Source: Rhizobium chutanense (GTDB lineage Bacteria; Pseudomonadota; Alphaproteobacteria; Rhizobiales; Rhizobiaceae). Taken from it: 34,055 nucleotides of DNA. Both the position numbers and the translations under genes were made by a program. Below are positions 8,264 to 15,199 of this stretch, piece after piece. Each line of letters opens with the position of its first letter. The stretch's first letter is position 1. Where the stretch lies: NCBI RefSeq assembly GCF_002531935.1, contig NZ_NWSV01000041.1:1-34055 (forward strand). The letters are read 5' to 3'. Below the pieces are notes generated by a model that worked only from the letters and a program-made list of their open reading frames with translations, had not been told where the DNA came from and did no database searches.

Positions 8264-9286
8264 TCAGTTCGTTGCGGCGATTTCCGCATCGAACCTGCGG
8301 AGCAGTCGATTTCGTTCTTCCGGCGAGCCGAAAGTGGCGAAGTCATAGTCCACCATCTTGATCATCGAAATGTCAGGTGCTGCGAGCGGCAGACTGGATT
8401 TCGCGTTTGACGGCACCTGGTTCTGGCCGGACGCCGCTCCGGTCCCCTGCCCTTCCGGGCTCAACGCGAAATCGACGAAGCGTTTTGCTTCCTCGATATT
8501 CCTGGCGCCTTTGACGATGCTCACGGCGCCGATCTCGTAGCCGGTGCCTTCGCAGGGTGCGACGATCACGAGGGGAAAGCCCGCTTGCTTCTGTGTGACG
8601 GCATCATGCATGAATGAAATGCCGATGAGCGTTTCTCCGCGCGCCGCCGCCTTGATAGGCGCAGATCCGGAGGGGGTGTAACGCTCGATGTTGCGGTTGA
8701 GCGCGGCGAGATAACGGAAAGCCTCGTCCTCGCCGAAGAGCTGGACCAGCGTCGCAAGCGTGGTGAAGGCGGTGCCGGAAGAATTCGGATTGCCGCTCTG
8801 GATGCGGCCGCGATAGGCGGTATCCGTCAGGTCCTTCCAGCAGGTCGGCGCCGGCAGCTTCAGCTCGCGCAGCAGATCGGCATTGTAGGCGAAGCCGAGT
8901 GCCCCGGCATAGATACCGGCCGAGCGGCCGCCGGACATGGCGAAGAAATTCTGCGCCCAGGGCAGCATGTCGCGCTCATGGGCCGGCTGGTAGGGTTCGA
9001 GAAGATTTTCAGAACCAGCCTGCAGATGGGTGTCGCCCGTGCCGCCCCACCAGACATCGACGGTCGGCGCTGCTTTCTCCGCGCGGATCTGATTGAGGAT
9101 ATCGCCGGTGCTCTTTCGGGTTACCGAGATTTCGTGCCCGCTCTTCGCCTCATAGGCCGTCTTCATCGCGGCGCACCACATCTCGTCCACACCGCACAAA
9201 ACGGTGAGCGACGGGGCAGCCATGCCGGTGCCGGTGCTCGCCAGCCACAAAGCCGCGACCGCGCTGAAAGCGGTGATGCCTCTCAC
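8264..9286 (-). CDS. Second periplasmic binding protein of AfuA type (possible co-sensor)
   Basis: A 340-residue paralogue of the neighbouring binding protein, starting at GTG 9286 with GGGAGGA five bases upstream; the frame continues upstream but without signal-peptide logic. The signal peptide is MRGITAFSAVAALWLASTG ending near GMAA. Shared segments include VWWGGTGDTHLQAGSENL, NPNSSGTAFTTLATLVQL, GSAPIKAAARGETLIGI, FMHDAVTQ and PCEGTGYEIGAVSI, so both proteins probably bind similar ligands. It is the first gene of the minus-strand run and lies back to back with the response regulator/kinase pair. In the Salmonella phosphoglycerate system an AfuA-like protein (PgtC) works with kinase PgtB, so this copy could present ligand to the kinase; that is inference. 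A redundant transport receptor is the simpler alternative. Confidence 0.88.
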   Translation of the reverse strand: MRGITAFSAVAALWLASTGTGMAAPSLTVLCGVDEMWCAAMKTAYEAKSGHEISVTRKSTGDILNQIRAEKAAPTVDVWWGGTGDTHLQAGSENLLEPYQPAHERDMLPWAQNFFAMSGGRSAGIYAGALGFAYNADLLRELKLPAPTCWKDLTDTAYRGRIQSGNPNSSGTAFTTLATLVQLFGEDEAFRYLAALNRNIERYTPSGSAPIKAAARGETLIGISFMHDAVTQKQAGFPLVIVAPCEGTGYEIGAVSIVKGARNIEEAKRFVDFALSPEGQGTGAASGQNQVPSNAKSSLPLAAPDISMIKMVDYDFATFGSPEERNRLLRRFDAEIAATN

Positions 9287-9366
9287 GATTTCCTCCCATT
9301 GGACCTTGCGCCCCAATCTCCACGATAAGGATGTCACATCTACTGCCTTGCGCAATCGAAGAATGG

Positions 9367-9433
9367 TTACGGTTCTTACAGCTTTGCCCGCGACGTATCC
9401 CTCAAAAATGACAAAGGTTACAAATGTGACAAA
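9367..9433. promoter_or_regulatory. Direct-repeat array, candidate response-regulator binding site
   Basis: Three contiguous 9-bp units end in the same six-letter core: 9407-9415 aatGACAAA, 9416-9424 ggtTACAAA and 9425-9433 tgtGACAAA (on the minus strand TTTGTC/TTTGTA/TTTGTC). About 30 bases to the left two TTAC cores stand at 9367 and 9376, also nine bases apart. Head-to-tail half-sites with close to one helical turn of spacing are typical of OmpR/PhoB-family regulators, and such a regulator is encoded 70 bases away. The array sits 20 bases upstream of the -35 of that regulator's promoter and upstream of the divergent binding protein gene, so it could control both. Confidence 0.5.
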
Positions 9434-9453
9434 GCGCATAATACGAGCCCGCT

Positions 9454-9482
9454 TTGAAGATCGTGACGGCCCTGCCTATAAT
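9454..9482 (+). promoter_or_regulatory. Sigma-70-type promoter of the two-component operon
   Basis: TTGAAG at 9454-9459 and TATAAT at 9477-9482 are separated by exactly 17 bases. Transcription would begin near 9489, giving a very short leader that contains the GGGAGG ribosome binding site and the GTG start at 9503. Confidence 0.6.
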
Positions 9483-9502
9483 GATTGCGGGAGGACGTGC
9501 AT

Positions 9503-10243
9503 GTGTTGAATGAGCGGATCAGCATTCTGATCGTCGAGGACGATCCGGACATGGCGGAGCTTATCTCCGACCTCGTGGAAGCGGAGGGCTGGACGCCGCT
9601 CACTGCGCCGTCGGCGGAGGAGGCGGCGAACGTGCTTTCGCGCGAAACGGTGCATCTCGTGCTCGTCGACCATAACCTGCCCGGCACCTCCGGCCGCACC
9701 TTCGCACAGCGCCTGCGGGCGCAGACCAATATCGGCATCGTCATGGTGACGGCTGCCGGCAGCGCCGCGGACCGGGTGCTCGGCCTCGAAACGGCGGCCG
9801 ACGACTATGTCGTCAAACCCTTTGAGCCCATCGAATTGACGGCCCGCATCAAGGCCGTACTGCGCCGGACGATCCCGTCGCTGAAGGCGGAGCGGGAAAG
9901 CGAGCGGGAGCTCGAACCCACATCCCTGAAGCTCGGCGACTGGTCGGTGGATCTCAAGAGCCGCCGCGCCATGTGCAGCACCGATCCCGCCAAGTCGCTG
10001 ACGAGCGCCGAATTCGCGCTGCTCGAAATCCTCGCCGAAACGCCGAATGCACCCGTGAGCCGCGCGCATATCCTCGACCGGCTGGGCGCCGAAAGCGAGC
10101 GCTATATCGACCGCAATGTCGACGTGCTCGTGCTGCGTCTGCGTCGCAAGATCGAGCGCAATCCGGACCTGCCGCGCCATATCAAGACGCGCCGCGGCAA
10201 GGGCTATGTTCTCGACACCGACGATGGCGAGATCGCCCCGTGA
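9503..10243 (+). CDS. OmpR-family response regulator
   Basis: The 246-residue protein has an N-terminal receiver domain (ILIVEDDPDM with acidic pocket E12-D13-D14, phospho-acceptor D56 in LVLVDHNLPG, and the conserved lysine in DDYVVKPFEP) and a C-terminal winged helix: LTSAEFALLEILAETPNAPV, then RYIDRNVDVLVLRLRRKIE and the wing TRRGKGYVL. The GTG at 9503 stands eight bases after GGGAGG; a TTG at 9485 would place the start before its own binding site and is rejected. It overlaps the kinase start by four bases (GTGA). It is divergent from the AfuA-like operon, which is its most likely target together with its own promoter. Confidence 0.92.
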   Translation: MLNERISILIVEDDPDMAELISDLVEAEGWTPLTAPSAEEAANVLSRETVHLVLVDHNLPGTSGRTFAQRLRAQTNIGIVMVTAAGSAADRVLGLETAADDYVVKPFEPIELTARIKAVLRRTIPSLKAERESERELEPTSLKLGDWSVDLKSRRAMCSTDPAKSLTSAEFALLEILAETPNAPVSRAHILDRLGAESERYIDRNVDVLVLRLRRKIERNPDLPRHIKTRRGKGYVLDTDDGEIAP

Positions 10244-12333
10244 TCAGCCGCCCCTTCCTCTCCTCCATCGCCTTTCGCCTGCCCTTTGCCATCGCCTTCA
10301 TCTGCGTGCTCGTCTTCAGCCTGGCGACCATCGCCGTCTATGGCCTGCAGCGGGCTCGCCAGGAGATGGCCGCCTATGGCCTGCAGGCGTTTTCGAGTCT
10401 CGCCAAAGCCTCGCTGGTGTCGCGGCAGGTTTCCGATCTCGTCTCCAGCGCACCCTTCCTGATGAATGCGACCTCGCCCTACCGGGTCTCCAGCGAAAGC
10501 CGCTCGGTCGTCGTGCAGGTCGATACGTTGCTGCGCGCCATGCAACCGGAAAACGACGAGGCTGCCGTCAAGGGTTTTGCCAGCAGCCGCATCATCGAGC
10601 TGCTGGAAACGATCCGCACGCAGACGACGACGCTTGCAGGTGACGCGGAATCCGCTCAGCAGCACAAGGCGGAGGCTGCGGCAGCGCTCGGCGAGATCGC
10701 GACCGGCAGCGGCATTGAGGATGCCAATTTTCGAAGTCGGCTGAACGCCATCGTGCAATCCGCTTCCAATTCCGACAGCCTGTTCCAGCTCGGCGAATTG
10801 CGCCGGCGCTACGTCTCCGAAACGTCTCCACGCCTCGAACCCGCCGCGCCAGACATCCGGATTGCCGCCGCCGAGCTTGCGCCTTACGAACGGGTCTTCG
10901 AGGCACAGACGCGCTATCTCCTCGAAATGTTTGCCATCCGCGCCGCAGTCTCGCGCCTGCATACGGTCTCACGCGATCTGTCGCATGCGACGGAAACCCA
11001 AAGCGAGGCCGTTGCCCGCAGCCTCAGCGACGACCTCGTCTCGACCTCCGATGCCTTGAGCCGAATCCTGGTCATCGTCGCCGTCGCCTCGCTGCTGGTG
11101 CTGGCAATGGCCGTGGTCTCGATCCGCTCCGTCATGCGCGTCTCACGCGGCATCGTGGCGCTTTCGAACGGCATGAACGCACTGGCAGAAGGGCGCAAGG
11201 ATGTCGATGCGCCGCGCTATGACGGGACGGAAACCGAGCTGGTGCGCCTGCTCGAAGCCTTCCGTGCGTTCCGCGAGAGCGTCGAGCGCGTGACGCGGTT
11301 GCGGCGCACGGCGGAGGCCGCCGCCCGCACCATCCGCTCCACCTTCCGCAGCATGAACGAGGGCATCGCGCTGTTCGATGCGCGCGGTCGGCCGATCACG
11401 ATGAACCGTCGTGTCATCGAGCTGGTCGGCTGGTCCGGTTCGGCCAGGAAATTGCCGCTGCGCAGTTTCGTGACACCGCTGCCGGAGATCGATCCGGCAC
11501 TCCTGCCGGCCGAAAACGACGCTGGCCTGCTCTCCGACCGGTCCGTGCTGCGCCACCGCTCCGATGCCGGCCGGGTAACTGAGGTGTCGCTGTCGCGCCA
11601 ACCCGACGGCGGCATCGTGCTGCTGGCGCGTGATATCACCGACATGGACCGGCAGGAGGCGGAGGCAGCAAAGGTCCAACGCCTCGACGGCATCATGCGC
11701 ATGACCCACCAGGTGAGTCACGAAGTCGGCAACATGATCGGCATCATCACCGGCAGCCTTGGGCTGCTGGAGCGCGAAACCGGCTTCAACGACCGCCAAA
11801 AGCGACACCTCGCTCGCATCCGCAAGGCTGCCGACCGCGGTAGGTCGCTGGCCGGGAGTATGCTTTCCATCGGCAGCCAACAGCCGATCCATCCAGGCCC
11901 GGTGGAGATCGGCACCGTGCTGCGCGGCATGGCCGATGTGCTGGAAATCGCCATCGGCGAAAAATGCCGGCTTGCCTTCGACATAGCCGACGACCTGCCC
12001 ACCGTCGTCATCGATACAGCGCTCTTCGAGCAATCGGTCCTCAACCTCTGCCTCAACGCCGCCGCAGCCATGCCGGCTGGCGGAACGATCCTCATCCGCT
12101 GTTCCCGCAGCGAGGCCGGCGTCAGCGTCAGCGTAACCGACGATGGTGTCGGCATGTCGGCCGAAACGGTCGATAAGGCCTTCGAGCCCTATTTCACCAC
12201 ACGCAACGCGGAGGGCGGCGCGGGTCTTGGTCTGGCTGCGGTCTACGGCTTCGTCCGCCAGAGCGGCGGCGATGCCCGCATCGCGTCCCTCCCCGGCAAG
12301 GGAACGATTGTTGAACTTCTGTTTCCGGCGTGA
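10240..12333 (+). CDS. Sensor histidine kinase with large periplasmic domain
   Basis: The 697-residue kinase begins at a GTG overlapping the response-regulator stop. A transmembrane helix at about residues 9-33 is followed by about 240 mostly helical periplasmic residues, a second helix (ILVIVAVASLLVLAMAVVSI, about 276-295), a HAMP domain (about 300-350), a PAS-like domain (about 365-470, beginning MNEGIALFDARGRPITMNRR), the phospho-acceptor H494 in QVSHEVGNMIG, and an ATPase domain with N-box NLCLNAAAAM near 602, G1 VTDDGVGM and G2 GGAGLGLAAVYGFVRQSGG. The long helical periplasmic region resembles PgtB/TorS-type kinases that sense through a binding protein. The neighbouring second AfuA-like protein is a natural partner; that link is inference. 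Confidence 0.92.
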   Translation: MISRPFLSSIAFRLPFAIAFICVLVFSLATIAVYGLQRARQEMAAYGLQAFSSLAKASLVSRQVSDLVSSAPFLMNATSPYRVSSESRSVVVQVDTLLRAMQPENDEAAVKGFASSRIIELLETIRTQTTTLAGDAESAQQHKAEAAAALGEIATGSGIEDANFRSRLNAIVQSASNSDSLFQLGELRRRYVSETSPRLEPAAPDIRIAAAELAPYERVFEAQTRYLLEMFAIRAAVSRLHTVSRDLSHATETQSEAVARSLSDDLVSTSDALSRILVIVAVASLLVLAMAVVSIRSVMRVSRGIVALSNGMNALAEGRKDVDAPRYDGTETELVRLLEAFRAFRESVERVTRLRRTAEAAARTIRSTFRSMNEGIALFDARGRPITMNRRVIELVGWSGSARKLPLRSFVTPLPEIDPALLPAENDAGLLSDRSVLRHRSDAGRVTEVSLSRQPDGGIVLLARDITDMDRQEAEAAKVQRLDGIMRMTHQVSHEVGNMIGIITGSLGLLERETGFNDRQKRHLARIRKAADRGRSLAGSMLSIGSQQPIHPGPVEIGTVLRGMADVLEIAIGEKCRLAFDIADDLPTVVIDTALFEQSVLNLCLNAAAAMPAGGTILIRCSRSEAGVSVSVTDDGVGMSAETVDKAFEPYFTTRNAEGGAGLGLAAVYGFVRQSGGDARIASLPGKGTIVELLFPA

Positions 12334-12351
12334 AAGTCCCCTTGTACGCTT

Positions 12352-12429
12352 TCATGGCAACCGAACCGCAGACCCATTACTGCGGCTTCGAGAATTGCCG
12401 TCACACTTACGGCAGGCGATCTTGCCCAT
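12352..12429 (-). CDS. Possible 25-residue small protein with a CxxC motif
   Basis: ATG at 12429 has AGGGAG seven bases upstream and opens a 25-codon frame beginning MGKIACRKCDGNS and ending in TGA at 12352. The C-R-K-C pair resembles one half of a zinc ribbon. The frame is short enough to occur by chance, and nothing else supports expression; the good ribosome binding site is the only positive evidence. Confidence 0.25.
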   Translation of the reverse strand: MGKIACRKCDGNSRSRSNGSAVRLP

Positions 12430-12570
12430 TATCGCTCCCTGATGCGCCGGAATTAGTGAGTAACGCCTCTGAAAACCGTTACGAACACCGGCAAGCGTGA
12501 TACACACCGAGATGTTTCTAAAGGGCGTCGTATCAACCTTGATTCATGCGCCGCGCTTTAGCTTGTTGTT

Positions 12571-12623
12571 TTATGCATGTCGTTATCCCGGAAGCGCTGC
12601 ACATTTCCAGGCGACACGCTTCA
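12571..12623. repeat. Rhizobium-type palindromic intergenic element (imperfect)
   Basis: The sequence from TTATGCATGTCGTTATCCCG onward folds back on itself: TGTCG (12578-12582) pairs with CGACA (12612-12616) and GGAA (12590-12593) with TTCC (12605-12608). From memory, closely similar 50-base elements with the TATGCATGTCGTT start occur many times between genes in Rhizobium genomes. Here the right arm runs into the ROK ribosome binding site. Confidence 0.45.
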
Positions 12624-12635
12624 GGGAAGGCGGTC

Positions 12636-13775
12636 ATGCGGTATCTTCGGTCAGGGCCGCGTCGGCTTCACTCCCAGGAGACGGGCGCACCGCGCGCCAA
12701 GACGGTTGGGCTGAGGTCGGGGGAGATTGCCGACCGGAATATTCGCGTCATTCTCGAAGCGATCCGCCGGCACGGGCCGCTGACGCGCACCGAGCTTGGG
12801 CGACATAGCGGGCTGACCGGGCCTGGCATCACCAATATTCTGCGACGGCTGGCGGAAGAGAAACTCGTCACGTCAAACCGCCGCAATGGGCTCGGGGGCG
12901 GCGCCACCGCCACGGAATTCGCGCTTCGGCCGGAGGGCGCCTTCTCGGTCGGCGTCAAGCTTCGCCGCAGCCGTGGCGAGATGGTGCTGATCGATCTCAG
13001 CGGCCAGGTGCATGACCGGGTCTATTTCGGCCTGGATCCGGCAGACAAGGTGAAGCTGGTGCATGCGGCCGTCAGGGACATGGTCGATCGCCACGCGACA
13101 TTACCGATCATCGGGCTCGGCATCGCCGCTAAGGATTGGACAGACGAGCAAAGCGATCAAATCGCCGCAATGTCGACGATCGCGCGTCCCTATGTCGAGA
13201 ATGAATGTACGGCGGGCCTTCTTGCCGAGCGCACGATCGGCAGCGCCACGCGGGAAGGCGGGCTGGCGATGATCATCATCGATGACGACGTCCAGGCCGG
13301 CTTTCTCATTCGGGGCGTTCCCTATTCCGGCGTGCATGGCCGGGCGGGCGGCATCGGCGAAATGCTGACCGGCCCCGACAATGTCCAGCTGAACACGGTC
13401 GTCGGTTTCGATTCGCTGCGTTCACGCATCGGCGACGAGGAATTCGCGCGCCTGCTGAAGGGCGAGGAATTCTCCTCCCCGTCGCTGTCGCAATGGATCA
13501 GGGACGCTGCGGGCCATCTGCTCGACCCGATTATCGCCATGGCCGGCTTCCTTGCCCCGAGCGTCGTGATGATCGGCGGCGACCTGCCGCAAGGCGTGAT
13601 CGAAGCGCTGATCCATCAGCTTTCCATCGAGCGGCGCGACACCTCCACGAGACCGTTGCTGACACCCTGGATTTCGCCGATGAAACCGGCGAGCTTCACC
13701 GGCGGCGGCGTAGCACTCGGTGCCGCCCTCCTGCCCTTTCTCAACACTTTGCTGCTGCCGCCGGCTTCGGGCTGA
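12636..13775 (+). CDS. ROK-family transcriptional regulator (first copy)
   Basis: The 379-residue protein has an N-terminal winged HTH (about residues 30-95: IRVILEAIRRHGPLTRTELG, then SGLTGPGITNILRRLAEEKL) followed by a ROK sugar-kinase-like domain with GIGEM and VVMIGGDLPQ segments. The CxCGxxGC zinc signature common in ROK proteins is absent, as it is in the second ROK protein of this locus. ATG 12636 follows AGGGAAGG; an upstream in-frame ATG at 12546 has no binding site and gives an unlikely leader. It converges on the oxidoreductase gene with only four bases between the stop codons. It is probably a repressor of the sugar locus that answers to a sugar or sugar phosphate; the operator is not proven. 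Confidence 0.85.
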   Translation: MRYLRSGPRRLHSQETGAPRAKTVGLRSGEIADRNIRVILEAIRRHGPLTRTELGRHSGLTGPGITNILRRLAEEKLVTSNRRNGLGGGATATEFALRPEGAFSVGVKLRRSRGEMVLIDLSGQVHDRVYFGLDPADKVKLVHAAVRDMVDRHATLPIIGLGIAAKDWTDEQSDQIAAMSTIARPYVENECTAGLLAERTIGSATREGGLAMIIIDDDVQAGFLIRGVPYSGVHGRAGGIGEMLTGPDNVQLNTVVGFDSLRSRIGDEEFARLLKGEEFSSPSLSQWIRDAAGHLLDPIIAMAGFLAPSVVMIGGDLPQGVIEALIHQLSIERRDTSTRPLLTPWISPMKPASFTGGGVALGAALLPFLNTLLLPPASG

Positions 13776-13779
13776 TGGC

Positions 13780-14826
13780 TCAGGTCAGCGCTTCGTCGGC
13801 GCGGCTGAGATCGGAGGCCAGCGCCTTGTCGAGGACCTTCTGGATATTGGCGGCCCGGCGGAAGGACGGCTCCTGTGTCCTGCCCGCCCGTACAGCCTGG
13901 ACGAAGCGCTGGTAGTTGGTTTCCACAGGATCGAAGGGCACGTCCTGCCAGGTTGCCGTGTGCACGTCTTCGCCGAGACAGGCGCGCAGCGTCGATTTGC
14001 CGGTGTCGTAGATCATCTCGATCGAGCCGGTTTCGCCATAGACGCGGAGGCGCAACTGATCCATCTGGCCGGCCGCCGTGCGGGTCGCCTGGATCGTGCC
14101 GATCGCGCCATTGGTGAAATCGACATTCATCGTGAAGCTGTCATTGGCGTCGAGATCATATTCGCCGATCTTATGGCCCGGCGCCTTGTCGAAGGTTTTC
14201 AGCCGCGCAAAGACATGGGCGATGTCGAGGCCGGAACCATAGGAGGCGAAATCGACGATATGGATGCCGATATCGCCGAGTGCGCCGTTCGATCCGTGTT
14301 TTTTGCTCAGCCGCCACAGCCATTTGCTTTCGCTCTTCCAATCGCCCCAGTGGCGGCCGACAAGCCAGCTCTGCAGATGGGAGGCCTCGACGTGGCGCAC
14401 CGCGCCGATCTCGCCGGCAAGCACCATCTGCCGGCCTTTCTGCAGCGCCGGCGAATTGCGATAGGTGAAGTTGACCATGCCGACCTTGCCCGCCCGCTCG
14501 ATCGCCTCGGTCATCTCCATGGCCTTGACGGCATCGGTGGCCAGCGGCTTTTCGCAGAAGACATGTTTGCCGGCAGCGATCGCCTGAAGCGTGGTCGGGT
14601 GGTGAATGCTGTCGGGCGTGACGTTCGCCACCGCATCGAACTCGCCCCAGGCAAGCGCCTCCTCGAGCGAGGTGAAATGATTGGCGATGCCCTGTTCGGT
14701 GCAGAAGGCGGCAAGCCTTTCGGGAACGACATCGACGCCGCCAACGACGCTGACGCCTTCGATCGCCTTGAAGCGCGCCGCGTGCTGATTGGCCATGCCG
14801 CCGGTGCCGAGAATGAGTAAACGCAT
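13780..14826 (-). CDS. Gfo/Idh/MocA-family NAD(P)-dependent oxidoreductase
   Basis: A 348-residue dehydrogenase with an N-terminal Rossmann fold (LILGTGGMANQHAARF, glycine-rich loop at residues 7-10; VVGGVDVVPER after it), the family hallmark CEKPLA (E92-K93-P94) and a C-terminal substrate domain with GDIGIHIVDFASYG, where the histidine is the usual catalytic residue. It would oxidise a sugar or polyol, or a derivative such as an inositol, with NAD(P). GGAGGAG just before the ATG at 14826 fixes the start; longer upstream reading is rejected. It is divergent from the ABC operon across a 373-base regulatory region, so it probably acts on what that operon imports. Which sugar is not evident. Confidence 0.88.
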   Translation of the reverse strand: MRLLILGTGGMANQHAARFKAIEGVSVVGGVDVVPERLAAFCTEQGIANHFTSLEEALAWGEFDAVANVTPDSIHHPTTLQAIAAGKHVFCEKPLATDAVKAMEMTEAIERAGKVGMVNFTYRNSPALQKGRQMVLAGEIGAVRHVEASHLQSWLVGRHWGDWKSESKWLWRLSKKHGSNGALGDIGIHIVDFASYGSGLDIAHVFARLKTFDKAPGHKIGEYDLDANDSFTMNVDFTNGAIGTIQATRTAAGQMDQLRLRVYGETGSIEMIYDTGKSTLRACLGEDVHTATWQDVPFDPVETNYQRFVQAVRAGRTQEPSFRRAANIQKVLDKALASDLSRADEALT

Positions 14827-14997
14827 CTTCTCCTCCATGGATTTCAGTTTCCGGCTGCCGCGGCGGCCGAGCCAAAACGAGAGCGACACACCATCGCGGC
14901 CATCCGCGATCGGCTCGGGCTCTTCTTCGGGAAAATTGCGGGTGGGTGCGCCGCGCGTCCGAAGACGCTTCATCACTTCAACTTGGCACTTTAATTC

Positions 14998-15030
14998 GCG
15001 CGCATCCCTTCCGAAACGGCGGATGCGCGC
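14998..15030. promoter_or_regulatory. 10-bp perfect inverted repeat (stem-loop or operator)
   Basis: GCGCGCATCC (14998-15007) and GGATGCGCGC (15021-15030) are exact reverse complements around 13 bases. There is no T-run on either side, and the position between two divergent genes makes a terminator unlikely; a regulator binding site or leader structure is more plausible. Confidence 0.4.
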
Positions 15031-15093
15031 TAGCTGCTGTTGAATGTCGCCAGCATCTCAACCTCCCAGGCTCTCGCCTCCCAAAGCTGTGGC

Positions 15094-15121
15094 TTGACAT
15101 CAAATCAAAGTAACTTAATCT
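15094..15121 (+). promoter_or_regulatory. Promoter candidate for the sugar ABC operon
   Basis: A perfect -35 box TTGACA at 15094-15099 is followed, 16 bases later, by TAATCT at 15116-15121. The gene start lies about 75 bases downstream. Confidence 0.5.
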
Positions 15122-15127
15122 AATTAA
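15115..15127. promoter_or_regulatory. AT-rich palindrome over the -10 box, candidate ROK operator
   Basis: TTAAT-CTA-ATTAA is a 13-bp inverted repeat overlapping the proposed -10 region of the ABC operon. ROK repressors such as NagC and XylR bind AT-rich inverted repeats of broadly this kind, and two ROK genes flank or belong to the locus. Binding is inference. Confidence 0.35.
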
Positions 15128-15199
15128 TGCAGCACGGAAATGAGGAGAGGTCAACCGACCGCCAGGCTGTATTCGTTCAAAATGGGGAGGAGACCCATC

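Larger units (their letters stand above)
12334..12635. other. Intergenic region between kinase gene and ROK gene
   Basis: 302 bases without a large gene. The left part holds a possible 25-codon minus-strand reading frame (12352-12429). The right part (about 12571-12623) holds an imperfect palindromic repeat and then the ribosome binding site of the ROK gene. No clear promoter or terminator was recognised. Confidence 0.5.
14827..15199. other. Divergent control region between oxidoreductase and sugar ABC operon
   Basis: 373 bases without a supported gene. It contains a long stem-loop (14998-15030), a promoter-like pair for the ABC operon (15094-15121) overlapped by an AT-rich palindrome (15115-15127), and the GGGGAGGAG binding site of the solute-binding protein. 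Short reading frames here do not look like protein. Confidence 0.55.
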
